From the NCBI GenBank assembly GCA_029203165.1, contig CP119308.1, forward strand, positions 2,480,001-2,544,000: a stretch of 64,000 nucleotides of DNA, written 5' to 3'. Below the pieces are notes generated by a model. The model was not told the origin of the DNA and did not search any database. It saw only the letters and a program-made list of their open reading frames with translations. The stretch comes from Candidatus Microbacterium colombiense (GTDB lineage Bacteria; Actinomycetota; Actinomycetes; Actinomycetales; Microbacteriaceae). Of the stretch, positions 51,474 to 61,541 are shown piece by piece. The position numbers and the translations under genes were made by a program. How positions within the stretch are numbered: the stretch's first letter is position 1; each line of letters opens with the position of its first letter.

Positions 51474-52420
51474 CGTCGCCCTCCCCGCACCGCGTCTGCG
51501 CGTCGCAGCCGAGGATCGATGAGCGGATGCACGAGCTCCACGATCGCGTTCACGATGACGAACACGAGCGCGCTGAGCAGGATGATGCCGGAGATCACCG
51601 GGAGGTCGCGGTCGCTGATCGCCGCGAGCGTGACGCGGCCGAGACCCGGTCGGGCGAACACGGTCTCGACCAGTACCGCTCCCCCGAGCACGGAACCGGT
51701 CAGGTACGCCGTGAGGGTGATCGCACCCGATGCACCGTGCCGGAGCCCGTGCCGCATCGTGAACCATCCACTCCCGGCACCCCGTGCGCGCACCGTCTCG
51801 GCGAACGGCATCCGTTCGGCCTGGACGAGCCCGTCGCGGAGCACCTGTCCCAGCAACGCCGCGACGGGGAGCGCCAGGGTCACGGCAGGCAGCACGATGG
51901 TCGCAGGATTCCGGGCCCCCGACACCGGGAACCACCCGAGACCGAAGGCGAAGACGCTCAGCAGCACGAGACCGATCCAGAAGACGGGTGAGGACAGCAC
52001 GACCAATTCCACGCCGGTGACGACCGCTCGCGCGAGCGGACGTCGCGCCAGCAGCGCCACCGCGAGCGCCACGACGACCGCGATGATCAGGGCGAGCGCC
52101 GACAGTTGCACGGTGGCGCCGAGCTGCCGACCGATCACCTCCGACACCGGCAGCCGCAACTGGTACGACTCCCCCAGGTCTCCCCGGGCGAGCTGCCCGA
52201 GGTACGTCAGATACTGCTCCAGCGGTGGTCGATCAAGACCGAGCTCGGATCGGATGCCGTCTTTCACCGCGTCACTGACCTGCGCCTGAGGTCCGAGCAT
52301 GACCGACACGGGATCGCCGGGGATCACCCGGAACGCCAGGAACGCGACGGTGGCGGCGCCCCACAGCACGAGCAGGACGGATGCCAGTAGGCCGGCGATC
52401 CGAAGGAGCACTGCCCTCAC
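51470..52420 (-). CDS. oligopeptide ABC transporter permease, DppB type
   Basis: A 316-residue permease with FLAFRVIPGDPVSVMLGPQA near the N-terminus, VVLSSPVFWIGLVLLSVFAF in the middle and LVETVFARPGLGRVTLAAIS near the end. GTG at 52420 follows GGAGGGGGAGCG, a strong ribosome site. It lies 47 nt downstream of the binding-protein gene and overlaps the next permease by 4 nt. Confidence 0.91.
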   Translation of the reverse strand: MRAVLLRIAGLLASVLLVLWGAATVAFLAFRVIPGDPVSVMLGPQAQVSDAVKDGIRSELGLDRPPLEQYLTYLGQLARGDLGESYQLRLPVSEVIGRQLGATVQLSALALIIAVVVALAVALLARRPLARAVVTGVELVVLSSPVFWIGLVLLSVFAFGLGWFPVSGARNPATIVLPAVTLALPVAALLGQVLRDGLVQAERMPFAETVRARGAGSGWFTMRHGLRHGASGAITLTAYLTGSVLGGAVLVETVFARPGLGRVTLAAISDRDLPVISGIILLSALVFVIVNAIVELVHPLIDPRLRRADAVRGGRR

Positions 52421-52467
52421 CGCTCCCCCTCCGTGTCGCGACCCCGTGACGCGGGTTCGAGCGGCGT

Positions 52468-54081
52468 TCAGCCGACCGTCACATCGTAGAACAGCGGTCG
52501 ACCGTACAGGTCGTACTGGAGGCCGTCGATGCGCTCCCCCACCGCGGTGATCGCAGAGGGGCTGTAGAGCGGGACGATCGCCGTGGACTCGGCGTTCCAC
52601 TGCTGCAGCTGCGTGTAGAGCGCGTCACGTTCGCTCTGCTCGCGGCTGGCGACGGCGGTGTCGAGGAGCGTGTCGATCTCGGGGTCTGCGACCTGAGAGG
52701 CGTTCTGGATCCCACCCGTGTGCAGGTGACTGCGCAGCAGATCGGGGTCGGCGCCCGAGAATCCCCAGTCGGTCAGGTCGAAGGTCTTCGGGCCGTACTG
52801 CTCGTTGTAGGCGCCGGGCTCCAGCACCTCGCGTACGACCTCGAATCCGATGTCCTTGAGGTCGGACTGGACCGCGTTGGCGAGCGCCGCACGGTCATCG
52901 GGCACAGGGGTCCATGCGATCCAGCGCACCGAGAGACGCTTGCCGTCCTTGGTGCGGTACCCCTCGTCGTCCCGCTCGGTCCATCCGGCGGCGTCGAGCA
53001 GGCTGTTGGCCTCGTCAGGGTCGAACGCCCATGTTCCCTCGATCGCGGCGTCGTATCCCGGGGTGGTCGATCCGAGGATGCTCCAGGCGCGAGGGAACTG
53101 TCCGAAGAAGATCTCCTCCACCGCGGCGTCGATGTCGATGCCCCGGGCGAACGCCTGACGTACCTTCTCGTCGGCGAACACCCCGTATTTCTCATTCAGG
53201 TACAGCGAGTACGGCAGACCGGGATACTCGATCGAGTCCACCGTGACGCCGTCGCCGAGGTCCTTGGCGAGGTTCGGCGGGATGTTGCTGGCGAGATCGG
53301 ACTCGCCGCTCTCGACCACGCCCGCCCGGACGGATGCCTCGGGCTGGATCTCCACACGGAGAGTCTCGAACGCCGGAGCCTTCTCGCCATGCGGACCCCA
53401 GGCGTAGTCGTCGTTGCGCGTGTAGACGATCTCCTGATCGGGCGTGTACTCGGTCAACTCGAACGGGCCGGTCCCGACGGTGATCCCGGGGCCTCCGGCC
53501 TTCAGCTGATCGGCCGACTCCGCCAGCACCGCCGGCGAGTAGAAGCCGAGCTGCGGCGTGCTCGCGGCCTGCAGGAACGGCGCGTACGGCTGGGTGAAGC
53601 TGACCTTCACCGTGTAGTCGTCGATGACCTCGGTGCCGTCGTAGAAAGCCGCTCCGAGCATGCTGGCCGCCTGGGCGGACACGGTGTCCGGGTCGACGAT
53701 GCGGTCGAAGTTCGCCTTGACGGCCTCCGCGTTGAACGGCTCTCCGTCGTGGAAGGTCACGTCGTCTCGCAGTGTGAACGTGTACGCCTTGCCGTCGTCC
53801 GACAGGTCCCACTTCGTGGCGAGCCACGGTGAGAACGATCCGTCATCCTCCTGGAACACCAGGGAATCGAGCACGGCGCGCTGCACCATGCCCGAGACGT
53901 CGAGTTGGCTGACCTGCGGATCCATGTGACCGGCCGACAGGTTGGCCCCCTCGATCGACCAGACGACTTCGCCGTCGCCATCGCTCTGCCCTGCCGGAGT
54001 GGCGCAGGCACTGAGCACGAGCGCGGTGGCCGCCGCGATCGCGGCGAAGGGCAGGAGACGACGCACAGGACTTACGGGCAT
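52468..54081 (-). CDS. oligopeptide ABC transporter substrate-binding lipoprotein
   Basis: A 537-residue family 5 binding protein. The signal peptide ends in lipobox LSAC (FAAIAAATALVLSACATPAG). Family features are LRDDVTFHDGEPFNAEAVKA, VRQAFARGIDIDAAVEEIFF and the C-terminal LQQWNAESTAIVPLYSPSAI. GAGGAATCGCC precedes the ATG, with a likely TAGACT -10 about 40 bp upstream. It is first gene of the importer operon, diverging from valS. Confidence 0.92.
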   Translation of the reverse strand: MPVSPVRRLLPFAAIAAATALVLSACATPAGQSDGDGEVVWSIEGANLSAGHMDPQVSQLDVSGMVQRAVLDSLVFQEDDGSFSPWLATKWDLSDDGKAYTFTLRDDVTFHDGEPFNAEAVKANFDRIVDPDTVSAQAASMLGAAFYDGTEVIDDYTVKVSFTQPYAPFLQAASTPQLGFYSPAVLAESADQLKAGGPGITVGTGPFELTEYTPDQEIVYTRNDDYAWGPHGEKAPAFETLRVEIQPEASVRAGVVESGESDLASNIPPNLAKDLGDGVTVDSIEYPGLPYSLYLNEKYGVFADEKVRQAFARGIDIDAAVEEIFFGQFPRAWSILGSTTPGYDAAIEGTWAFDPDEANSLLDAAGWTERDDEGYRTKDGKRLSVRWIAWTPVPDDRAALANAVQSDLKDIGFEVVREVLEPGAYNEQYGPKTFDLTDWGFSGADPDLLRSHLHTGGIQNASQVADPEIDTLLDTAVASREQSERDALYTQLQQWNAESTAIVPLYSPSAITAVGERIDGLQYDLYGRPLFYDVTVG

Positions 54082-54251
54082 GGCGATTCCTCAGGAAGAA
54101 CGGTCGGGGTGCTCTCCAGTCTAGGGCTGATTCTTGGACTGGGTCGAAGAGTGACGTCATCCCCGCGCTGCGCCCGCTCGGTAGACTGATCCCACAACCC
54201 ACACTCAGGCACGCTCACACAGTGCCGCATACATCGTTCGAGGAGACCTTC

Positions 54252-56875
54252 ATGCCTGATTCCGACTCGTCGCAGAACCGGATTCCCGACAAGCCCGCAC
54301 TCGAAGGCCTCGAAGCGAAGTGGGACAGCACCTGGGCTGAACAGGGCACGTACCTGTTCGACCGCGTGCGCGCAGCGCAGTCCGGTCGTGAGGGTGTGTA
54401 CTCGATCGACACCCCGCCGCCCACGGCATCCGGCAGTCTGCACATCGGTCACGTGTTCTCCTACACGCACACCGACGTCAAGGCACGCTTCGAGCGCATG
54501 CGCGGCAAGACCGTGTTCTACCCCATGGGCTGGGACGACAACGGGCTCCCCACCGAGCGCCGCGTGCAGAACTACTACGGCGTGCGCTGCGACCCGACGC
54601 TCCCCTACTACGGAAGGCTTCACTCCCGCCGTTCGAGGGTGGCGACAACAAGTCCAGCCGCGCTGCCGACCAGCTGCCGATCAGCCGTCGCAACTTCATC
54701 GAGCTGTGCGAGCGCCTCACGATCGAGGACGAGAAGCAGTTCGAGGCGTCTGTTCCGCCAGCTCGGGCTTGAGCGTCGACTGGACGCCAGACCTACCGCA
54801 CGATCTCCGACGAGACCATCCGTCAGAGCCAGCTCGCATTCCTGCGCAACATCGAGCGCGGCGAGGCGTACCAGGACCTCGCCCCGACCCTGTGGGACGT
54901 CGACTTCCGCTCCGCCATCGCCCAGGCCGAGCTCGAGGACCGCGACCAGCAGGCCGCGTACCACACCATCGAGTTCCCCTTCGCGGACGGATCGGGCTCG
55001 ATCACGATCGACACGACGCGCCCCGAGCTGCTCCCCGCGTGCATCGCGATCGTGACGCACCCGCGAGGGCCCGCACAAGCACCTGATCGGCACGAAGGTG
55101 CGCACGCCCTACTTCGACGCGGAGATCGAGATCCACGGCCACCACCTCGCACAGCCCGACAAGGGCACCGGGCGCGGCGATGGTCTGCACCTTCGGCGAT
55201 GTGACCGACATCGTCTGGTGGCGCGAGCTGCGAACCGTCGCGGCGACCACCTGCCGAACATGACGACGATCGGTCTCGACGGACGCTTCCTCCCGACGGC
55301 CCCGGCGATCCGTGGCGAGTGCCGAGGCCGTCGACTGGTACGCCGAGACTCGCGCGGCAAGACCGTGTTCAGCGCGCGCAAGGCCATCGTCGAGAAGCTG
55401 CAGGAGACCGGCGAGATGACCGCCGTGCGGAAAGCAGTTCACCCACGCCGTGAAGTTCTTCGAGAAGGGCGACCGCCCGCTCGAGATCGTCTCGACCCGC
55501 CAGTGGTACATCCGCAACGGCGCGCGCGACGCCGAGCTGCGCGAGAGCTCGTCGCACGCGGCACGGAGCTCGCCTGGCACCCCGACTTCATGCGGGTTCG
55601 CTACGAGAACTGGGTCGGCGGCCTCACCGGGGACTGGCTCGTGTCGCGCCAGCGCTTCTTCGGCGTGCCGATCCCGCTCTGGTACGGCCTCGACGAGAAC
55701 GGCGAGCGCGACTATGACCGTGTGCTCACGCCCGATCTCGCCAGCCCTCCCGATCGACCCCACGATCGACGTGCCTGCGGGCTACACGGCCGATCAGCGC
55801 GGAGTGGCCGGCGGATTCGACGCCGAGGCCGACATCCTCGACACCTGGGCGACGTCGTCCCTCACGCCCGCAGCTCGCGGGCGGCTGGCAGCGCGACGAG
55901 GAGCTGTGGCAGCTCACGGCACCGTTCGACCTGCGTCCGCAGGGACAGGACATCATCCGCACCTGGCTGTTCTCGACCATGCTGCGCTCGACGCTCGAAG
56001 ACGCCCGTTCGCCCTGGCGCAACGCCGCGATCTCCGGCTTCATCGTCGACCCCGACCGCAAGAAGATGTCGAAGTCGAAGGGCAACGTCGTCACGCCGGC
56101 GGACATCCTCGACGCGCACGGGTCGGATGCCGTTCGCTACTGGTCGGCATCCAGCCGCCTCGGCACGGATGCCGCCTTCGATCCGCAGAACCCGACCCAG
56201 GTGAAGATCGGCCGCCGTCTGGCGATCAAGGTGCTGAACGCGGCGAAGTTCGTGCTGTCGTTCCCCGTGCCCGAGGGCGCCCAGGTGACGCATGCCCTCG
56301 ACGCATCGATGCTCGCCGCGCTCGACGCGTGATCGCGGACGCCACGGCCGCCTTCGAGCGTACGACCAGGCGCGCGCGCTGGAGATCACCGAGGCGTTCT
56401 TCTGGACGTTCTGCGACGACTACCTCGAGCTCGTGAAGGAGCGCGCCTACAACCAGAACGACGTGGGCCAGGCGTCCGCCGCGCTCGCCCTGCGTCTGGC
56501 GCTCTCGTCGCTGCTGCGCCTGCTCGCCCCGGTGCTCTCGTTCGCGACCGAGGAGGCCTGGTCGTGGTTCGAAACGGGTTCGATCCACACCGCCGCGTGG
56601 CCGGAGGCGCTGGCGTGCGGACGGCGACCCCGTCCGTGCTCTCCGCCGCGAGCGAGGCGCTGATCGGCATCCGCCGCGCGAAGACCGAGGCGAAGGCATC
56701 GCAGAAGACTCCGGTCGCACGCGCCGCCATCGCCGCTCCCGCGACCAAGCTCGACGCGCTGCGCGCCGCAGCCGACGACCTGCGCGCGGTCGGACGCATC
56801 GCCGAACTCGAGTTCACCGAGGCGGAGGCATTCGCGGTCACCGCGATCGAGCTCGCTCCGGTCGAGGCATCCTGA
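54252..56875 (+). pseudogene. valS: valyl-tRNA synthetase, many frameshifts
   Basis: Charges tRNA-Val. The frame is intact from ATG 54252 (GAGGAG ribosome site) through PPPTASGSLHIGHVFSY and GWDDNGLPTERRVQNYYGVR to about 54611. After that, recognisable blocks switch frame repeatedly: PISRRNFIELCERLTIEDE near 54680, ITIDTTRPELLPACIAIVTH near 55010, WYIRNGARDAELRE near 55520, KKMSKSKGNVVTPADILDAH near 56080 and FAVTAIELAPVEAS at the end. Both insertions and deletions of single bases occur, for example an extra base near 54615 and near 54632. The total length is normal for ValRS, so sequence errors are the likely cause. Confidence 0.87.
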
Positions 56876-57090
56876 TGCAGCTCGGCACACGCTGGGCGAC
56901 GGGATCCGCGGCCCCGGCATCCGTTCCCGCCGCCTTGCGGCCCGCCATCGCCGAGGTCGAGTCGCGCGGACTCACCGGCCACTGGACGCTGACGTGGCTC
57001 GAGGGCCGCGCCATCGCCGAGCTCGACGCCGGCTGGGAGGTCGTGCAGTCCGCGTCCGGTGAGGTCATCGCGCGCCCGTTCGAGGACTGA
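56875..57090 (+). CDS. small conserved protein downstream of valS
   Basis: A 71-residue soluble protein (MQLGTRWATGSAAPASVPAA start, LTGHWTLTWLEGRAIAELDA in the middle). Its ATG overlaps the valS stop as TGATG, so it is coupled to the synthetase. No family is recognised and the function is unknown. Confidence 0.7.
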   Translation: MQLGTRWATGSAAPASVPAALRPAIAEVESRGLTGHWTLTWLEGRAIAELDAGWEVVQSASGEVIARPFED

Positions 57091-57116
57091 GCCGAGACCC
57101 CCTCGCCTCGCCGAGG

Positions 57117-57146
57117 CCCCCTCCTGCAGACGTCGGCAGGAGGGGG
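57117..57146 (+). terminator. terminator-like hairpin after valS transcript
   Basis: An 11-bp stem CCCCCTCCTGC / GCAGGAGGGGG with an 8-base loop, about 27 bases after the small gene's stop. The neighbouring GAGACCCCCTC and GGGGTCTCGAC stretches repeat the theme. No T tract. Confidence 0.6.
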
Positions 57147-57230
57147 TCTCGACGTGAGACGGGGGTCTCGACGCCGGGGATGCGGGCGAGGCCCCGCGCC
57201 TCAGCGCCCGTCGGTGGATAGGCTCGAAGG

Positions 57231-59282
57231 ATGACCGATGCCACGAACCCGCTGCTCCAGCCGTCGACTCTGCCCTACGGCATCCCCGACTATCGTGCGA
57301 TCCGTCCCGAGCACTACATCCCCGCATTCCGCGCGGCCTTCGACGAGCACCTCCACGAGATCTCGCGAATCACGATGGTGCGCTCGATGCCGACGTTCGA
57401 GAACACGATCGAGGCCGTGGAGCGGGCCGGCGCGACTCTCGATCGAGTGGCGCACGCGTTCTACACCGTCAGCTCCGCCGACGCGACTGCCGAGATCCAG
57501 GCCGTGGACGAGCAGCTCGCGCCGTTGATGGCTGCGCACCAGGATGCGGTGTCGCTGAACGGTCCGCTCTACTGGCGGGTGCAGCAGGTGTTCGACCAGC
57601 TCGATTCCCTCGATCTCGAACCGGAGCAGCGGTACCTGGTCGAACGTCATCATCGAGAGATGACGCACGCCGGCGCCGCACTCGACGACGAGGCGAAGGC
57701 ACACCTCACACTGCTCAACCAGCAGCTGTCGACCTTGAACAACACGTTCGAACGCAACCTGCTGAATGACACGAACGACCTCGCGGTCGTGTTCGACGCC
57801 GCAGAGCAGCTCGATGGGTTGAGCGCCGGCGAGCTGTCCGCCGCAGCGCGGTCCGCCCAAGAGCGCGGGCTCGACGGTCACTACCTCGTCTCTCTCACGC
57901 TCTTCACCGGTCACCCGTATCTTGCACAGCTGCGCAATCGCAACTCGCGTCGCGACATCATGGCGGCGTCTCAAGCGCGTGGATCTCGCGATAACGCGAA
58001 CGACAACCGCCCCGTGCTGCGCGAGATCGCGCGCCTCCGTGCCGAGCGTGCCGCTCTTCTCGGATACGCCTCGCACGCGGCGTACGTCACCGCCGATGAG
58101 ACCGCCGGAACCCCGCAGGCCGTGGAAGACATGTTGCGCGCGCTCGCTGCTCCCTCCGCGCGGAATGCGCTCGCAGAACGCGAGTCACTGCAGTTGCTCG
58201 TCGACCGCACCGAGCCGGAGCCGTTCCCCGTCGAGGCTCACGACTGGGCGTTCTACACCGAGAAGGTCCGCGAGGCGTTGTACGACATCGACACGAGCGC
58301 TCTGCGCCCCTGGTTCGAGGCCGAACGCGTGTTGCAGGACGGCGTGTTCTTCGCCGCCACCCGCCTGTACGGCGTGACGTTCGCCGAGCGGCCCGACCTT
58401 CCCAGCTACCACCCCGGCGCACGGGTGTTCGAGGTGAGCAACGCCGACGGATCCGCCCTCGGCCTCTACGTGCTCGACCTGTACACCCGCGACTCGAAGC
58501 GGGGAGGCGCGTGGATGAACCCGATCGTGAGCCAGTCGCGGCTGCGCGGCACCTCGGCGGTCGTCGTGAACAACCTCAACGTGCCCCTGCCCGGCGATGG
58601 CGAACCGACCCTCCTCACCCTCGACGAGGTCACCACGCTCTTCCACGAGTTCGGGCACGCGCTGCATGGGCTGTTCGCCACCGTCACCTACCCGCACTTC
58701 TCCGGCACGAACGTCTTCCGCGACTTCGTCGAATTCCCGAGCCAGGTCAACGAGATGTGGATCCTCTGGCCCGAGGTGCTCGACAACTATGCTCGCCACC
58801 ACGAGACCGGCGAACCGCTCGATCCCGCGATCCTCGATCGGCTCCGGTCGACGGAGACTTTCGATCAGGGGCATGCGACCAGCGAGTATCTGGCCGCGGC
58901 GTGGCTCGATCAGGCATGGCACAGGATCGGGACGGATGCCGACATCGATGATGTCGCCGCATTCGAGGCGGCGGCGCTCGCGGACATCGGACTGAACGAT
59001 CCGGTCGTGCCGACCCGGTATTCATCGACGTACTTCGCCCACGTGTTCTCCGGCGGCTACAGCGCGGGCTACTACTCGTACATCTGGAGCGAGGTGCTCG
59101 ACGCCGATACGGTCGAGTGGTTCCGGGACAACGGCGGGCTGACCAGGGCGAACGGCGATCGCTTCCGCGATCTCCTGCTCGGCGTCGGCGGCTCGAAGGA
59201 TCCGCTTCAGGCCTACCACGAGTTCCGCGGCAGGGTCGCCGACATCGGTCCGCTGCTCAAGCGTCGCGGCCTGGAGGCCTGA
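57231..59282 (+). CDS. dcp: M3 family metallopeptidase, dipeptidyl carboxypeptidase-like
   Basis: A 683-residue zinc oligopeptidase. The active site is TTLFHEFGHALHGLFATV with HExxH, and the downstream Glu is in EFPSQVNEMWILWPEVL. The N-terminal IPDYRAIRPEHYIPAFRAAF and the C-terminal HVFSGGYSAGYYSYIWSEVL are typical of Dcp/oligopeptidase A. No signal peptide, so it digests peptides in the cytoplasm. A TAGGCT -10 (57219-57224) sits six bases before the ATG, so it is probably leaderless. Confidence 0.92.
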   Translation: MTDATNPLLQPSTLPYGIPDYRAIRPEHYIPAFRAAFDEHLHEISRITMVRSMPTFENTIEAVERAGATLDRVAHAFYTVSSADATAEIQAVDEQLAPLMAAHQDAVSLNGPLYWRVQQVFDQLDSLDLEPEQRYLVERHHREMTHAGAALDDEAKAHLTLLNQQLSTLNNTFERNLLNDTNDLAVVFDAAEQLDGLSAGELSAAARSAQERGLDGHYLVSLTLFTGHPYLAQLRNRNSRRDIMAASQARGSRDNANDNRPVLREIARLRAERAALLGYASHAAYVTADETAGTPQAVEDMLRALAAPSARNALAERESLQLLVDRTEPEPFPVEAHDWAFYTEKVREALYDIDTSALRPWFEAERVLQDGVFFAATRLYGVTFAERPDLPSYHPGARVFEVSNADGSALGLYVLDLYTRDSKRGGAWMNPIVSQSRLRGTSAVVVNNLNVPLPGDGEPTLLTLDEVTTLFHEFGHALHGLFATVTYPHFSGTNVFRDFVEFPSQVNEMWILWPEVLDNYARHHETGEPLDPAILDRLRSTETFDQGHATSEYLAAAWLDQAWHRIGTDADIDDVAAFEAAALADIGLNDPVVPTRYSSTYFAHVFSGGYSAGYYSYIWSEVLDADTVEWFRDNGGLTRANGDRFRDLLLGVGGSKDPLQAYHEFRGRVADIGPLLKRRGLEA

Positions 59283-59322
59283 GAGAGCTCGCCAGGGCGC
59301 CGTGCCCTGCGCACCGGCCTCG

Positions 59323-60093
59323 TCAGAGCGCCGGCGCAGTGTAGAGCGCGACCGTGCATCCGCCCTCGCCGGGCTCGAGGGAGATGCGATCGAACGACTC
59401 CCGTCGAACTGAGCCGTCGGGATGACGCACCATCACGATGCAGTCCTTGGAGACCGCTACACCGACGGCGACGACGGTCACTCCCGCAGCGGTGACGGTC
59501 GCGTCGATCGAGATCGCGGCATCTGCGAACTCCGTCCGCCCACGTGCGGCGATGTCGTCCGTCGGAGGTTGCTGCATCACACGAGCGAGACGGTCTTCCG
59601 CATCGGCCGGCAACTCCGGGAGCGGGGTGGCGCGTGGCGGGGTGACCTCGGTCGGGAGGTCGCGACAGTCGAGGTCCTGACGTTGCGCGTACGTGGCGAT
59701 CGCCAGGGTGAACCGGTAGCAACGCTCGGCCGATCCCTCGGTGTTGGCCGGCCCGTTTCCGAAGCTGGGTGAGTGCGCCTCGACGTGCGCGCGGATGCGG
59801 ACATCGATGATGGCCCGGTCGCCGTCGTTCGTCGAGCCCGACCATGCGACCGGGATCACCTCGGTGCTGGTGCTCTCGAAGTGTTGGGCCGCGAGCGTCG
59901 GCGCATCGAGCTTGTGCTGTTCGTAGCCCAGATCGTCGCGGAGTGCATCCGCCGTCGCCGCGACCCGATCCTCGGCGATCCGATCGCCGTCCTGAGTCCC
60001 GAACAGAGCAAAGAACACGAACGGTGCGGCGATGACGATGAGCACCACAATGCACGCCGCGATGACTCCCGTCACCGAGACCGCGCGCCGCAC
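59323..60093 (-). CDS. membrane-anchored secreted protein of unknown function
   Basis: A 256-residue protein with an N-terminal signal anchor (VTGVIAACIVVLIVIAAPFV) and a long extracytoplasmic part. Two Cys pairs are plausible (ERCYRF with DLDCRD; SKDCIVMV with EGGCTVAL). There is an Ala/Pro-rich linker around residue 155. No family is recognised. GTG at 60093 is taken as start. It lies 16 nt downstream of clpX on the same strand. Confidence 0.68.
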   Translation of the reverse strand: MRRAVSVTGVIAACIVVLIVIAAPFVFFALFGTQDGDRIAEDRVAATADALRDDLGYEQHKLDAPTLAAQHFESTSTEVIPVAWSGSTNDGDRAIIDVRIRAHVEAHSPSFGNGPANTEGSAERCYRFTLAIATYAQRQDLDCRDLPTEVTPPRATPLPELPADAEDRLARVMQQPPTDDIAARGRTEFADAAISIDATVTAAGVTVVAVGVAVSKDCIVMVRHPDGSVRRESFDRISLEPGEGGCTVALYTAPAL

Positions 60094-60109
60094 GATGAGC
60101 TACCTGCGC

Positions 60110-61378
60110 TCAGGCGCTCTTGCGCTTGCGCTCCAGGACGATGGTCGGAGGCGCGCCCTCATCCACGGCGGCGCGGGTGATGATGACCTTGGCCACATCG
60201 TCGGCCGAGGGGATCTCGAACATGATCGGGCCGAGCACGTCTTCGAGGATCGCCCGCAGGCCGCGAGCACCCGTCTTGCGCTCGACGGCGAGGTCGGCGA
60301 TCGATCGCAGGGCGTCATCATCGAACTCGAGCTGCACGCCGTCGATCTCGAACATGCGCTGGTACTGCTTCACCAGTGCGTTGCGCGGACCTGTGAGGAT
60401 GTCGATGAGAGCTGCCTGGTCGAGCGGCGACACCGAAGTCACGACGGGCAGACGCCCGATGAACTCCGGGATCAGGCCGAACTTGTGCAGATCTTCCGGC
60501 AGCACTTCGCCGAACAGGTCGAGGTCCTTGCCCTTGTCGTGCAGTGGAGCACCGAAGCCGATGCCGTGCTTGCCGACACGCGCCGACACGATGTCCTCGA
60601 GTCCCGCGAACGCTCCGGCGACGATGAAGAGCACGTTCGACGTGTCGATCTGCAGGAATTCCTGGTGGGGGTGCTTGCGTCCGCCCTGCGGCGGCACGGA
60701 TGCCACAGTGCCCTCGATGATCTTCAGGAGAGCCTGCTGCACGCCCTCACCCGACACATCGCGGGTGATCGACGGGTTCTCCGCCTTGCGAGCGATCTTG
60801 TCGACCTCGTCGATGTAGATGATGCCCTGCTCGGCACGCTTCACGTCATAGTCGGCTGCCTGGATGAGCTTGAGCAGGATGTTCTCGACGTCTTCCCCGA
60901 CGTAGCCTGCTTCGGTCAGCGCCGTCGCATCCGCCACGGCGAACGGCACGTTGAGCTGCTTCGCGAGAGTCTGTGCCAGGTAGGTCTTGCCGCAACCGGT
61001 CGGACCGATGAGCAGGATGTTGCTCTTCGCGATCTCGATCTCGTCGGCCTTCTGCTCGGCCGTCTTGAGGGTGCCACGCGCACGGATGCGCTTGTAGTGG
61101 TTGTAGACGGCGACGGCGAGGGCCTTCTTCGCCGGCTCCTGCCCGACCACGTACTCCTCGAGGAACGAGAAGATCTCGCGCGGCTTCGGAAGCTCGAAGT
61201 CGGCGACACCCTCGGCCGAGGATTCCGCCATGCGCTCCTCGATGATCTCGTTGCACAGCTCGACGCATTCGTCACAGATGTACACACCGGGGCCAGCGAT
61301 CAGCTGCTGCACCTGCTTCTGGCTCTTTCCGCAGAACGAGCACTTGAACAGGTCAGCGCTTTCACCGATACGGGCCAT
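60110..61378 (-). CDS. clpX: ATP-dependent Clp protease ATP-binding subunit ClpX
   Basis: A 422-residue AAA+ unfoldase that feeds substrates to ClpP. The zinc finger is LFKCSFCGKSQKQV with YICDECVELC. Walker A is LLIGPTGCGKTYLAQ, the pore loop GYVGEDVENIL, Walker B GIIYIDEVDKIARK, and sensor 2 RKTGARGLRAILED. AGGAGG precedes the ATG at 61378. clpP is not in this window, and the upstream neighbour is separated by a terminator. Confidence 0.97.
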   Translation of the reverse strand: MARIGESADLFKCSFCGKSQKQVQQLIAGPGVYICDECVELCNEIIEERMAESSAEGVADFELPKPREIFSFLEEYVVGQEPAKKALAVAVYNHYKRIRARGTLKTAEQKADEIEIAKSNILLIGPTGCGKTYLAQTLAKQLNVPFAVADATALTEAGYVGEDVENILLKLIQAADYDVKRAEQGIIYIDEVDKIARKAENPSITRDVSGEGVQQALLKIIEGTVASVPPQGGRKHPHQEFLQIDTSNVLFIVAGAFAGLEDIVSARVGKHGIGFGAPLHDKGKDLDLFGEVLPEDLHKFGLIPEFIGRLPVVTSVSPLDQAALIDILTGPRNALVKQYQRMFEIDGVQLEFDDDALRSIADLAVERKTGARGLRAILEDVLGPIMFEIPSADDVAKVIITRAAVDEGAPPTIVLERKRKSA

Positions 61379-61489
61379 GCGCGTCCTCCTAGGGGGATCC
61401 TGAGATCGTCCTCCGAGCCTAACCTCTGCATACGACACCGGGACGCATTGGCGCGGACTACGCGCAACCGAGTCCGAGACGATACAGAA

Positions 61490-61524
61490 GAGGCCCGGAT
61501 CACGCCGTGCGCGATCCGGGCCTC
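61490..61524 (-). terminator. terminator after the deoC-ALDH operon
   Basis: A 12-bp stem GAGGCCCGGATC / GATCCGGGCCTC with an 11-base loop, between the truncated ALDH gene and clpX, both on the minus strand. It separates the two transcripts. Confidence 0.82.
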
Positions 61525-61541
61525 TCGTGGATGAGGGGTCG

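Noticed and set aside
57090..57180. GC-rich repeated GAGACCCCC / GGGGTCTCG motifs as a CRISPR or mobile repeat
   Set aside because: There are only a few imperfect units with no spacers; a terminator-like hairpin accounts for most of it.
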